DNA of 64,000 bases, from contig NC_089744.1 in assembly GCF_040412425.1 (NCBI RefSeq), positions 29,136,001 to 29,200,000 of the forward strand. Reading direction: 5' to 3'. Every line of letters starts with the position of its first letter. The first letter of the stretch is position 1. The stretch is from Macrobrachium rosenbergii. Its lineage: Eukaryota; Arthropoda; Malacostraca; Decapoda; Palaemonidae. The notes beneath the pieces were generated by a model. That model saw nothing but the letters and a program-made list of their open reading frames with translations, made no database searches and was not told the DNA's origin. Below, piece by piece: positions 35,979-47,188 of this stretch. Position numbers and translations under genes: made by a program.

Positions 35979-36136
35979 GAATTAAGAGTTCTAATTCTAG
36001 GATTGAGGAGCTCTTGAGAAAGCGTTGCCTTTCGAGGAAATTGAACCTTTCATCTTTGACCTAATCCGAGCTTTCCAACGATCTACATCTGATGTGTAAC
36101 TCAAGAGAAAAGTAGTTATTTCATCGGGAATGGGTC

Positions 36137-36240
36137 AGTTCAGCGCCACCGTTTCAGCGCCGATGATTCCAGCGCCGCCGTTTCAGCGCCAGAAAGTTCA
36201 GCGCTAAATAAATTTCAGCGCCAGACGATTCAGCGCCGCA
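36137..36240. repeat. left subterminal TTCAGCGC cluster
   Basis: Seven (T)TCAGCGC(C/T) motifs, one with an extra C (TTCCAGCGCC), spaced about 13-18 bp. The cluster at 38222-38311 is its inverted counterpart with six motifs. Such clusters are candidate transposase binding sites; that role is inferred. Confidence 0.8.
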
Positions 36241-36254
36241 AATCATTTCTATGC

Positions 36255-36560
36255 TTTTTTGTGTGTTAATTGCTTCATCGATATTCCTACTGTATAATTA
36301 TTGAAAAATTAACTTATACACTTGATGGTTGTTTATTGTAAGATATATGTAAAATTGTTTGTTTTTCTTTTATAGTTGTTTCGTCATTTCTACTACTGTA
36401 TAATTGCAGAGAAACTAGCTCATTCACTTGATGGTTGTTTATGGTAAGATATTTAAGATTATTTGTTTTTCTTTTATAGTTGTTTCGTCATTTCTACTAC
36501 TGTATAATTGCAGAGAAACTAGCTCATTCACTTGATGGTTGTTTATGGTAATATATTTGT
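36255..36560. repeat. 104-bp tandem repeat inside the MULE (about 3 copies)
   Basis: GTTTCGTCATTTCTACTACTG recurs in full at 36376 and 36480 (104 bp apart), with a more diverged copy at about 36275. It lies between the left inverted repeat and the coding region, where a promoter would be expected. Confidence 0.88.
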
Positions 36561-36659
36561 AAGATTTCTTTTTTCTCAAGCATAAAATCTTTTTATTTTG
36601 AATTGTTAGTTTGTGTTTAGATTTTGGAACAACAACACCTTGAGTTTTTTTCCTGAAAC

Positions 36660-38063
36660 CATGGCTGATTCCGTAAAAGTAAGAGAGGCAGAGAAAAGTT
36701 TTGTCATGAAGGCTATATTTATCGTTTCGACAAACACAGCAAAACACAAGATCTTGTTAAGTTTTGGCGATGCCATGAAGATGGTAGATGCAAAGCTCGT
36801 ATTCACACGTTAGAGTGAGGTGATCAAAAAGATTAACGGACATACTCATCCTCCTTCAGCAGTTGCCATAGAAGTAGAAAATGTCTTGACCGATGCCAGA
36901 GACCGAGCTGAAATGACTTGTGAGTTGCCAGTACAATTATAAATACGTGCATCGAGAAAATGTCTGTTGCAGGTATGGCACAGTTACCAAACAGGCACGC
37001 AATGCGAAGAATTATTCGTAGGAAACGTAACGCAGTTAACCAAGTCCCTGAAACCCAAGGTCCATTGAAGAGCTTCAGTTACCAGAAAAGTATATGATGT
37101 ATAATCCTACCCCAGATACCAGTGAAAATTTTTGTTTAATGGATAGAGGACAGGCAGCGAACGGATTATTATATTTGGAAGAGAAAGTTGGTTGGAGCAC
37201 ATTGCAAATTCTACGATTTGGTATGCTGATGGAACATTTGCTGTAGCACCGCAGCTATTTTATCAAGTGTACATTATTCTGGTTAAAAAAAATAATGGAG
37301 TACACCCTGTATTGTATGCGCTTTTACAAAACAAGCAGTATGCAACATATGTGAGGTTGTTTGAGATGATAAAGGAGATGAGCACAAACGCACGACCCGA
37401 CGTAATCAATTGTGATTTTGAGCGAGCTGCTTTTACTGCAATGAAAGACACCTTCCCCAGTGTTGAAATCAGAGGCTGTCTATTGCATCTGTCTCAAAAT
37501 CTACTAAAGCAGCTAAGTGGGTATGGTCTCATGAAGTTATACAACACTAATCCCGACTTTGCATTACATGCGAAAATGATAACTGCTTTATGCTTTGTGC
37601 CAGTTGCTGATCTAGACACTCACATAGATTCATTGACAGGTAATTTACCGGTGGAATTAATTCCAGTTTTAAACTGGTTTGAAGACAGCTATGTAGGCCG
37701 TCCAAACAGACGTGGACCAGGCAGACGAAGTCCTTTATTTCCAACGGAGATGTGGAATATGCATCAAAAGAACATTAAATGGGCACGACAGGACAAATAA
37801 CTATGCTGAGGCGGCTAATAGGAGATTGAAAAAGTGAACTCGGAATGTTACACCCGACTATTTGGAAATTCATCGATGTCCTCAGGCAGGTTCAAAAGGG
37901 AAGGGACGAGTACTTTGAGAAACTTGCATGTGGCCATCAACCACAGTTGAAACTACGTAAATACAGAAACGCAGATGAGAGAATTCTAAAAATTGTTTCT
38001 GAATATGGCACAAAAAATGAAATAGAGTACCTTCGTTCAATAGGACACAATTTAATGAATTAA
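36660..38063 (+). pseudogene. MULE transposase with FLYWCH zinc finger
   Basis: MULE transposases cut and paste DNA with a DDE catalytic core. A FLYWCH-type finger is visible at about 36707-36850: YIYRFDKHSKTQ, FWRCHEDGRCKARIHT, then GHTHPPSA in the next frame (frameshift near 36812). After a broken linker (RRIIRRKRNAVNQ at about 37000; MDRGQAANGLLYLEEKVGW at 37140) the catalytic domain is open from 37192 to 37800. It shows YADGTF (first Asp), VHPVLYALLQNKQ, VINCDFERAAF (second Asp) and GCLLHLSQNLLK; FPTEMWNMHQ may include the third acid. A shift near 37780 leads to NNYAEAANRRLK and a last frame at 37845-38063 ending LRSIGHNLMN. Start codon probably near 36661. Confidence 0.9.
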
Positions 38064-38344
38064 ATGAGTTGTTTCTTATATATAATTTTTTCCTAAAATA
38101 TAAATAAATGATTTTTTCGGCTTTATTCTTTTCCTACATGTTTTATAAAGGTTTTAAAACTAATCAAATTATTTAAAAGAAACAAGATTATATTTCAGTG
38201 TCTAGATATATGAGACAGTCTCTTTCCGGCGCTGAAAACGTCTGGCGCCGAAATATTTAGCGCTGAACTTTCTGGTGCTGAAACGGCGGCGCTGAAACTG
38301 CGGCGCTGAATAGTGCTGTACCCTATTTCATCAAATGCTACGCG

Positions 38345-38374
38345 CTCACACACACACACACGCACACACACACC

Positions 38375-38420
<46 letters not shown>
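38345..38420. repeat. (CA)n-(GA)n microsatellite
   Basis: CA run with GC interruption, then about 40 bp GA. Confidence 0.97.
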
Positions 38421-38422
<2 letters not shown>

Positions 38423-38631
38423 TTCATTATAATTGGAGTGACAGTAATTTGCGCTTTCCTAAGTCTTCAGATAATGGGCAGTTTGGAGTTGAAGGGATGA
38501 CGTATGGTGCGAGTGGAATTAGTTTTTAGGGCTATTATGGTCATTTGCTTTGCATTCTGTACCTCTTTTTAGTTTAAATAACTTAGACGTTGCATGTCAA
38601 CAGAATTTCGTGTGTTCTGCCGAAAATACAT

Positions 38632-39300
38632 TGAAAGTTTAATGCAACTTTTATAAGGTGGGTTGTTCAGTTATTAAAAGGTTAATGCGATTTTTATTAG
38701 ATGGGTTGTTCATTTATTTAAAGGTTATTACAACTTTTAGCAGCAGGTTGTTCATTTATTAAAAGGTTAATGCAACTTTTATCAGTGGGTTGTTCAGTTA
38801 TTAAAAGGTTAATGCAATTTTTGTCAGGTGGGTTGTTCCGTTTTAAAAGGTTTCATGCAGTCAGGTGGATTGTTCAGTTATTAAAAGATTAATGCAGCTT
38901 TTATCAGGTGTGTTCTTCATTTATTATAGGTTCCATTGCCTTTAATAAATGAACAACCCACCAGACAAAAATTTCATCAACCTTTTAATAAATGAACAAA
39001 CAACCTGATAAAAGCTGCATTAACCTTTTATTAGATGGGTTGTTCATTTATTAAAAAGTTAATGCAACCTTTATCAGTTCAGTTGTTCATTTATTGAAAG
39101 GTTAAGGCAACTTTTGTCAAGTGGGTTGTTCAGTTATTAAAAGGTTATTGCAATTTTTATTAGATGGATTGTTCAGTTATTAAAAGGTTAATGTAACTAT
39201 GAGTGGGTTGTTCATTTATTAAAAGGTTAAAGCAATTTTTATCAGGTGGGCTGTTCAGTTATTAAAAGGTTAAAGCAATTTTTATCAGGCGGGCTGTAAG
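38632..39300. repeat. 43-bp minisatellite with an inverted block
   Basis: Units around GGTGGGTTGTTCAGTTATTA plus AAAGGTTAATGCAA recur about every 40-45 bp (38658, 38700, 38743, 38787, 38830, 38874 and again after 39036). The block at about 38933-39032 is in reverse complement (TAATAAATGAACAAC, AACCTTTTAATAAATG). About fourteen units in total. Confidence 0.9.
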
Positions 39301-39943
39301 TGAAAGGTAGAATGACATTCAGTCGTATTTATTTAATTATTTATTTATTTACATTTAATTACGGAAAACATTACAACCTGACTTCAATGTAAATTTTCTT
39401 GAGATGAAACATTAAGACTTAGAATGGGAGTTACACGTTTTTCAGGAGAAGGAATCTTCGTAGATAAACATAAAGAAGTATTGGGAGATAGTTCATGCTG
39501 ACGATGTCTAATTACATCAAATAAGCAAAATAGGTCTCGAATCGCTTTCAAATTATTGTTACCTGCTCCTCTAGTTGTGGTCTTACATTATTCTTTATAT
39601 TGCTTTCTTAATTGGAGCGAAATATGTTGAATGAAAGCGGTCTCCCACAATTGCATGGTGAATGAAAACATTTGAAAACATATTTTGGCCTTTATATCAC
39701 TTTCACTTATGCAAAGGCAGTGTCGTGTTATTTAATGGGAGGCGTTCAGGAATCATTTGCTTCGTGATTCCCAGTTGCCGGTGTCTCAAAAGGAGAACAT
39801 AGAACTTTAAATTAATTTCTCAACGTGTTTTTAGACATGGAATGGCTCTGAAGAAGGCCACTTTTGTCTGTTATCTATCTTTCATCGACGTCCTTTTGAA
39901 ACAGAATGGTGTTGTCCTAAACATTATATATCCAGAGACTAAA
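39301..39943. other. no gene seen
   Basis: No recognised feature. Confidence 0.4.
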
Positions 39944-39964
39944 TTATTATTATTATTATTATTA

Positions 39965-40016
<52 letters not shown>
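39944..40016. repeat. (ATT)n microsatellite
   Basis: ATT array with one TTAATT break. Confidence 0.95.
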
Positions 40017-40017
<1 letters not shown>

Positions 40018-40150
40018 GGAAATAATTGACCGAACTACGGACCACCGCCGCCTGCACCTCTTGGAAGCACTGCACATTGGGAAGGAGAAGGAAAGAGAAA
40101 CCCACCCTCAACATACGCAGGAAACCTTTCTCCTCCCCACGGCCGCCAGG
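40017..40150 (+). pseudogene. possible Penelope-like C-terminal fragment
   Basis: The frame starting GAAATAATTGACCG reads EIIDRTTDHRRLHLLEALHI. This pattern resembles the C-terminus of GIY-YIG-bearing retroelement proteins and parallels ILGRVQNNNDLTILES to LNTQ at 5.9 kb. A frameshift near 40085 follows. Short, so the family call is tentative. Confidence 0.4.
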
Positions 40151-40219
40151 AGACCTGCACCGAGCGCAACCCCCATAGCGAACGAACGAATCAAAATTCC
40201 GCATCTGAGGATCGAAATT

Positions 40220-40395
40220 CTCCCATTCATCTCCAGCACTACAATCCGCTCTCCTAACAATTGTTTCATGGTGCAACTGCAAGGTTTCCCTCCTGCTATA
40301 CCTTTAAAATCTTTTTACTCTCAAGTTCCCTTTCAGCGCTGAATGACCTCATAGGTCCCAGCGCTTGGCCTTTGGCCCAAATTTTATATTCCAGA
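40220..40395 (+). repeat. interspersed repeat with AGCGCT block, copy 3 (3' part)
   Basis: CTAACAATTGTTTCATGGTG through TTTCAGCGCTGAATGACCTC and CCCAGCGCTTGGCC, matching copies 1 and 2. The 5' portion is absent. Confidence 0.8.
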
Positions 40396-41376
40396 CCCCA
40401 CAGAACGCTTTCGGTGAGTGGGACCGGATAAGAATCCTGCTGTAAGTGAAATAAATTGCTGTGATAAACAGACGCTTCTGAATAAAGAACCTCATGTCTC
40501 CCAAGATGAGACTAATATTCCCCCTCGTATAAACGATCCATGGTTACTGCTGGTGAATTTGGATAATGGTAACAAAGTTGCGTGCACACCATGAGCAGTG
40601 ATACTTGGTGGAGCCATTTGTTCGGATAGTCATACAACGCATCTACTGGGAGCGGGTTGTAGCCTACATGTGACCTTGATTGTGAGCTTCTTCATACACA
40701 TCATAGATCCAGTTCATGACTTCAGCGGAAGTACGTATGATATTTTGTTCATCGTCCAGTGAGGTTTTGTGTTGCTTTTTCTAGCACACAGGAGAAAATG
40801 AAACGGCTGAACCGAACTGAGAATATATATTAGATGTGGAGGTAAAACTAATGAAATAGGAATCATGCGAGTTAAGGTATATTTTTTTTCTACTTAACTT
40901 CTTAGTAATATGTGACGTTTTATTCCATGGTGAGGATATACGAGCGATGTGTATGTGGGGTATGCCAACATACTGCGCATACTCCATGCTGTTTTACTTG
41001 CATACCGTACCTTATCTTGAATAGAAATATTTTATTCTGTCTTTCATTTCTTAAAGAGGAAATACAAAAACCATTTTTATTCACTTTCCGCGCCGTTGGT
41101 GGTTTTATTTTTAACGCAATAGTTATCTGCCGTTCCGTCACGTATGTTTTCATCACAGATTATTTTCCTTAGTTGGGAGGGAAGGGAAATGAAATGTTGA
41201 TCAAAGTGTAAAATTCCAGGGGAAAAAATTTTTTTTTTTTTTAATGCGACTTGGTTATTCACCCTTACATTCTTACAGTAGTCAGGTTTTTTTTTTTTTT
41301 GCTATTTGATAAATTGAGAGAATGAATACTAGCCAGTGAGTTATTCATAACAGAGAAGCCCCTCCCCTAACCCTTC

Positions 41377-41382
<6 letters not shown>
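40396..41382. other. no gene seen
   Basis: No recognised feature; T-runs at about 41230-41242 and 41287-41300. Confidence 0.4.
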
Positions 41383-41461
<79 letters not shown>

Positions 41462-41495
41462 ATTTCATAGTTTCAGTCAAGAAAAGTATTGTAGT

Positions 41496-41528
<33 letters not shown>
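41383..41528. repeat. (CT)n and nearby (GA)n
   Basis: CT at 41383-41461 and GA at 41500-41528, complementary and about 40 bp apart, so they could form a hairpin. Confidence 0.95.
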
Positions 41529-41530
<2 letters not shown>

Positions 41531-41886
41531 CTAATTTCACAGAGGAGCCTGAATGTTACTTGTTCACAAGCATCAGGGCCGTGCCATCTCAAACGAACTA
41601 CCGGCCTTAACTCTGGTGTGTGCAATCAGCAAAGTTAATCAAAGTTTGTGAAATATTCAATGGAAAACTTCCAAGTTTTATCTCCTTCCAAACTTGTTTT
41701 GGATGTTGCTCTATTGGTAAGGAACTGTCGAGTGAGTAAATGTATCCTGGACTTTCGTTGAGCGTTGCTGAATGTCGCTTGGCTATATTGTATCCTCTTG
41801 CCGTCGATAAACTTTCTCTTAATGTCTCAAGTTAGAGTAATTGCCATTTACCTGTATAAAATGTTTTGCAATAATATTTGTCAAAT

Positions 41887-41889
<3 letters not shown>
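41529..41889. other. no gene seen
   Basis: No recognised feature. Confidence 0.4.
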
Positions 41890-41951
<62 letters not shown>

Positions 41952-41954
41952 TAT

Positions 41955-41995
<41 letters not shown>

Positions 41996-41998
41996 GAG
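41890..41998. repeat. (TA)n-(GATA)n array
   Basis: TA run then about eleven GATA units. Confidence 0.98.
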
Positions 41999-42128
41999 AT
42001 CTAGAGTACCTTGAGAATGTGTTGAACTAACATGGAAGCGCTTGGTACGTCTTTTAATGTTCTTGTGGCCTCAACTATATGTATTGTCACAAGCTGTGAA
42101 GTGACATAAGAGCAAGCATGCGCGTGCG

Positions 42129-42160
<32 letters not shown>

Positions 42161-42526
42161 TTAGATATTATTGGGTTAGGTACACCCTAATCGAATTATT
42201 TTCCCCATATTTCACTTTGCTTGATCTGCATTTGAAGACGGGCATTCACTAGTATCGACATGCGTGAAGGTGACAAGTTTGTTTATCCGATAGAAATTGC
42301 CGTATTCCTGCCTTATTGTTGGGGATATATCCCAAGGCGTGAAGGACATCACCTATATGTTACTAAAGTAATTGTCTTACTTATCTAGCCTGTTTTTGAG
42401 GGTTTTGTGGCCGGGTTTTTTTTTTTGGGGGGGGGACGGCGGAATCCACAAATTCAGTGGTTCCTTTTGATGCCGCTGTAAAGGTAGTACCTCCAATACG
42501 ATACTGCACTGTAGTTCAGACTTGAT

Positions 42527-42613
42527 AGTGTTGTGTGTGTATATATATTTATTACTCAAACACAAAGCAGAGTGTTGTGTGTGTATATATATTTATTACT
42601 CAAACACAAAGCA
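42527..42613. repeat. 44-bp tandem duplication
   Basis: AGTGTTGTGTGTGTATATAT through CAAACACAAAGCA occurs at 42527 and 42571, identical. Confidence 0.97.
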
Positions 42614-43000
42614 CCTTCGCGTTAGGTGAAATACGTATTATAGCGATGGACTAGTTTTTGCGAACCATCCAGATAATGACGTTGGATTTAAGGTGTGACC
42701 TTTTCCTCGCATCTTTGCTTGAACTCCTAACAGTTAGGTAGTTGCTTGTTCTCTCTTAATGTAAACGAGGTGTTTAAACTTTGCGGGTGACCTTACTTGC
42801 TGTCATCATGTGCCAAAGGTTTTTATGCTTCATTATGTAGGTCTTGGCAAAGTTGAGCAACATTTGGTTTAGGTAAACCGAAATCAGAGCAGCACAGAAA
42901 CACACACACACATTATAATGTCATTATGTTAAAGTATTTGTATTTCGTAATTTGTGGCTCTCGTTAAATCAGGAATCAACTGTGCTTAAAACGGTTTTAA
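42614..43000. other. no gene seen
   Basis: No recognised feature. Confidence 0.4.
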
Positions 43001-43064
43001 GCATGCACAAGTATTTTTAGTCAGATTTTTGCTTCAAATTTGTTTTATTGCACTGATAATAATC

Positions 43065-43160
<96 letters not shown>

Positions 43161-43247
43161 CATGGAAAAGATATTTTTAGTTATATTTTTACTTCAAGAG
43201 GCACGTACTTAATTTTAGTTTTTTACAGTAATAGTTATAATTATTAT

Positions 43248-43323
<76 letters not shown>
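43001..43323. repeat. diverged duplication, each copy ending in (CT)n
   Basis: AAGCATG(C/G)A..AAG.TATTTTTAGT precedes both CT arrays (43067-43157 and 43250-43322). The pair looks like a tandem duplication of a segment plus its CT tail. Confidence 0.75.
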
Positions 43324-43326
<3 letters not shown>

Positions 43327-43750
43327 TTTGTCAGGTCTTAACTTTTAAATCCTCATGATGCTAGTGTGACTTGTAATCCCTTGTCATGACCGCTAAAAAC
43401 ATGTTGAATGACCTGGAATTTAGTTTTATCCCCCTTTTTCTGTATCGTGTTTTGTATCTATTTTTCTGCGTACGTGAGATTTTGTCTTATTTTTCAGTTT
43501 TTCATTTATCCCAAGTGGCATGAGCTGTTTTAAAAGCTGGACAGTAAAAAAAAAAGGGGGTGTGTACTAAGAAAATGGTGTTTTAACATTTGGTGAATAG
43601 GATGGATACATATCATTGGAGTTATGGCTGTATTTATTTGTTACTAATGAGTTCATGAATGGTTGATTTTGTATAAGTCTGCTCGTGTATTAGTTATACA
43701 GAAATTTCTTCACTTCATTAAAATTATTCTCGAAATGAGAGGGTGTTTTG

Positions 43751-43753
<3 letters not shown>

Positions 43754-43824
<71 letters not shown>
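43754..43824. repeat. (CT)n microsatellite
   Basis: About 71 bp CT. Confidence 0.98.
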
Positions 43825-43826
<2 letters not shown>

Positions 43827-45706
43827 GCTAGAAAAATTCCCGTTTCTATTTAGGAATAGGTTGACCAATTAACTTTTGCTTTAATGAAGAATTCCGTATC
43901 ATTATGGTGCGTCGTCATCAGAGGATATTCAACGTAGTTCCTTACTCCTCATTAGTCTTTGTTCTTTAAAGTCTATAGTCAATCCGTTTTCTGTCAGTCC
44001 AATAGAGACTGTTTCCCTCTCTCTCCCACGATTCGTTTTCTTTTCCCACGAGTTTTCCGTTTTCTTTTCAGAGTCTGTTCCTGCATAATAATTTAAATAG
44101 TGCCGTTGTAAACAGTGTGAATGTTATTTGAATTTCATTAATCCTCATTGTTCAATTTGTTTTCATTTATTTCAACAGTAAATGTTTACTTAATATTTTT
44201 TTGCATTTTTCTTTTACGTCCATGAACTAAATTGCAGTAAGGAGATGGGTATTAAATTTCTTTTTGTGTGTATTGGTTTTTTATGATACTGACAACTGGG
44301 CTGGTCAATAGAGGTCCTGTCCTACTGGGAACATTTGTTGATGGTTTCTATCAATAAACGATAATATTCAGTCACCCGAAAAGAGGCAGTTTTGATAGCT
44401 CAATGTATTCCGAAGAAGGCACGGAATTCCTTGTTTTGGGAATTGATGCTATACAACGCTGACCAAACTCTGATTGTGAAGCTTGGCTTGTACTAAGAAT
44501 ACCGTTATATATTAGGTTAGAGAATTATGTAATAGTAGTAGAAATAAAGGATTTTTGTTTTTGTGCCAATACTACTACTTAAAAGTAGCTGCGGTGAAAT
44601 TGACGGGAAAAAGAAAACTCTTGATTTCGTTAATTCTTTTGTCCTGTCTACTTTCATGGTAGTTTTTGGGATACACGAATCTTATTCTCAGAGGTCGGCG
44701 GAACTGCGTTCTGGAGATTTTTGTCATTGTTAGACTAAGTCAGCCATGTTTTGGCCCGGGCTCTTGCTCCATTCTAGATCTTTTTCTGGGAAGTAACGTA
44801 AGGAAGTTTAAAGATCTTATTCTTTTCTCTGTTCTAAACTTTTTCTTTATTATGAAATGCACATTGTACCTCGAAGAGCAGTTTTCTTCTTACAGTTCCG
44901 TGCGACCTTTGAGAAAAGATTGTGTCCTGAAAGCCTAAGAATTGGTAATATTATATAGACATTTATACACAAGATTCAACAGAACCAGGGGGTTGGATAA
45001 CAGTAATAACAATTCGAGTATGTATATCAGGTCCTTTCGGTATCATGGAGGAATTTGGTGGTAACAGCTGAGCTACAACTAAATGAAAGTGTAATTTGAT
45101 ACCGCAGTCACTCTGGGCGTTGTTATAAAATACGGACCTGATTTTCAAGTAAAGTATGTGCCTATTTTACTTTTCTCCTAGAGAAAATTCTTTCTTCACA
45201 ATGTCTCTAGAGCAAAGTGCAGCATCAGCTTGTTATCCGCTTTACGTAATGCGTTATAATAAAGTCCTTTCGCCACAGCGAGCTGCTTTGATAATTTTCG
45301 TTGATACAAGAACCTTTTCCTCCACCAGCGAACAGATATCTTTTGATTATTCGTAGCATATTTCCTTTTCATCAGTTTTCATGGCTCAACATGTTGAGAA
45401 AATGCCCGTTAATCCATGGCATGTTTACAATATTCATGGCGGACTTAGAAGATTCAGAAGGCGTCGTCAGATTCAGTATAAGAATTCAGCAGGTCCTAAA
45501 ACAGACAGGGTTCTAGGAATTTTCGCAAAATGTCGTAAAACTATCTAGAATCTGGGAATTCTCAGGAACAAGGTTTGGCCGTTCCATTACGTATGAGAAC
45601 AACAGATTATAAACGCCTTCCTTTTAAGCAAATACTGCTTCTGTGTTGTTAAGGCGATTGAGTGTTTAGTAGCTGGTAATTTTATATTTCTAGATTGCTC
45701 TTCTGT
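43825..45706. other. no gene seen
   Basis: About 1.9 kb of unique-looking AT-rich DNA. Short open frames (for example 44666-44938) have no recognised domain. Introns of an unseen gene cannot be excluded. Confidence 0.4.
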
Positions 45707-45764
45707 CAGGAGCCACTTAATATCAGTATTTCGCTCAGGAGCCACTTAATATCAGTATTTCGCT
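45707..45764. repeat. 29-bp tandem duplication
   Basis: CAGGAGCCACTTAATATCAG plus TATTTCGCT occurs at 45707 and 45736, identical. Confidence 0.97.
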
Positions 45765-46786
45765 CTTTTGGCAGACTGGAATGGAATTTGAGTGAGCTTT
45801 CACATTTCAGTTGATCACAGTTGTATAGAGAAGTTAAGCTTAATGCTCTTTCTAATGAACACTTTCTCAGCATTATTGATAAGTGAATTCCTTCCGGCTG
45901 TTGATCTTGCTGGTTTTAGCCAAAGCCTGGTTCATTATTTGAAGAAATGTGAAGCCTATATCTCTGGAAAAGAAATAGATCTGACTTTATGTGAAATATG
46001 TAATGACCAAGAGCTGAAAATGAATACAATGCTACTACAAAGGTGTGTCCATGCTGCGGTGGAACATGTCATAAACACACTTTGGCAACATATCGCACAC
46101 ATATAAACAGGATGAATGCAATTCAGCGGTTTATTGGTAGTCCAACCACTGCTAACTACGATTATCCAGCATTGGCCAAAGATTCGTTCTTCTACTGTAT
46201 ATATGTATGTGATAAGTTGCCGGCGCACCCTAGAAAAAAAAAACACTTATAGATAACGCTCGGCTCCTCTCAGCTCTACTTCTTTTTTATATAAGACTTA
46301 GCAGTGTCTCCTTTGTTTTAACAGCATGGCTCTGTCAGTCACTGTCTAATCCTTTTGGCCGATGCGTTTGAAAGTAAGGAGAATGATGTGAAACACTGTA
46401 TGCCTCTTTCTTTTTCTTAAACGTAAATTAACTATTTTTAGGATTGGGATTGTGAAACTGGAAACCTTTTAGTTGACCATAATGCTTGTTGAGTTGCAGA
46501 AACAAATAGTATTTTTCATTTTACTTGTGTACATATGTGTGTGTGTTTGTATGCGTGTGTGTTTTTTTATGAAGAGCACTGCTATTTAGCTCTTATATTA
46601 CACTGCTATTCAGCTCTTATATTAGCCTGTTATTTTTCATAATATAGCAAGAAAAGATATTATTCGAACATGTTGGAGGATTTGCAATGTTAATTCATTA
46701 GCTAAATTTGGGAGCGATACCTCATGCCATGCTGATTAGTGCCCAGTTTCTATAACTCCCTTAAAACCTAAACTTTTTTGTAACTT
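45765..46786. other. no gene seen; 104-residue frame
   Basis: A plus-strand frame at 45792-46106 (SALLISEFLPAVDLAGFSQS, CEICNDQELKMN) has no recognised family. The rest holds nothing recognised. Confidence 0.3.
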
Positions 46787-46854
46787 ATTAGTTGAACATC
46801 TGAATATCTATGGTGAAAAGATTAGTTGAACATCTGAATATCTATGGTGAAAAT
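46787..46854. repeat. 34-bp tandem duplication
   Basis: ATTAGTTGAACATCTGAATA plus TCTATGGTGAAAA occurs at 46787 and 46821. Confidence 0.97.
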
Positions 46855-46869
46855 AATCTTCTGTTCCCT

Positions 46870-47188
46870 AATTTTTGGCTTGACTTGTGCAAGGGCCTGG
46901 CTGCTTGTGAAGCATTTGCTGTAATATCCAGTGCCGCACAGAAATTCATAGAATCTGTTATGAAGTTGGTCATGACACTATGCTACTTTTGAACATGTTA
47001 ATCATGAAGAACTAGTTTTTAGACTCGGGTGGGAGTTGAGCCAGCTTTTGTTATTGTTAACTGAACATTATCTAAAATATTGAAAAGAGTAGTTGCTGAT
47101 GGGGCATTATAGTGACTACGGAAATTGTAACCTGTGGTGTTCCTCATGGTAGTGCTCTTGGCTCATTATTTTTTATTTACATTTATTT
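46870..47188 (+). pseudogene. LINE reverse transcriptase fragment
   Basis: Plus strand: KGLAACEAF (about 46890, the RKGLGTCDAL-type segment), then broken frames, then RVVADGAL (about 47087) and GVPHGSALGSLFF (about 47138-47176), RT motif B in a jockey-type LINE (normally GVPQGSVLGPLLF). It is cut off at about 47189, where the DIRS inverted repeat begins. Confidence 0.7.

Larger units (their letters stand above)
36126..38323 (+). mobile_element. complete Mutator-like element (MULE)
   Basis: A 2198 bp element bounded by a perfect 9 bp target duplication TATTTCATC (36117-36125 and 38324-38332), the size typical of MULEs. Ends GGGAATGGGTCAG (left) and GGGTACAGCAC (right, inverted) lead into long inverted repeats of about 110 bp (36126-36240 and 38210-38323). 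These are built from six to seven TTCAGCGC-type motifs per end, in matching inverted order. Inside are a FLYWCH zinc finger and MULE transposase, broken by a few frameshifts. Probably a recent but non-autonomous copy. Confidence 0.95.

Noticed and set aside
38632..39300. CRISPR-like array
   Set aside because: The roughly 43 bp units are contiguous and degenerate with no unique spacers, part is inverted, and the context is an animal genome.
45792..46106. Host gene exon (104-residue frame with CEICND)
   Set aside because: No recognised domain, no supported splice sites, and adjacent to recent tandem duplications; cannot be supported from sequence alone.
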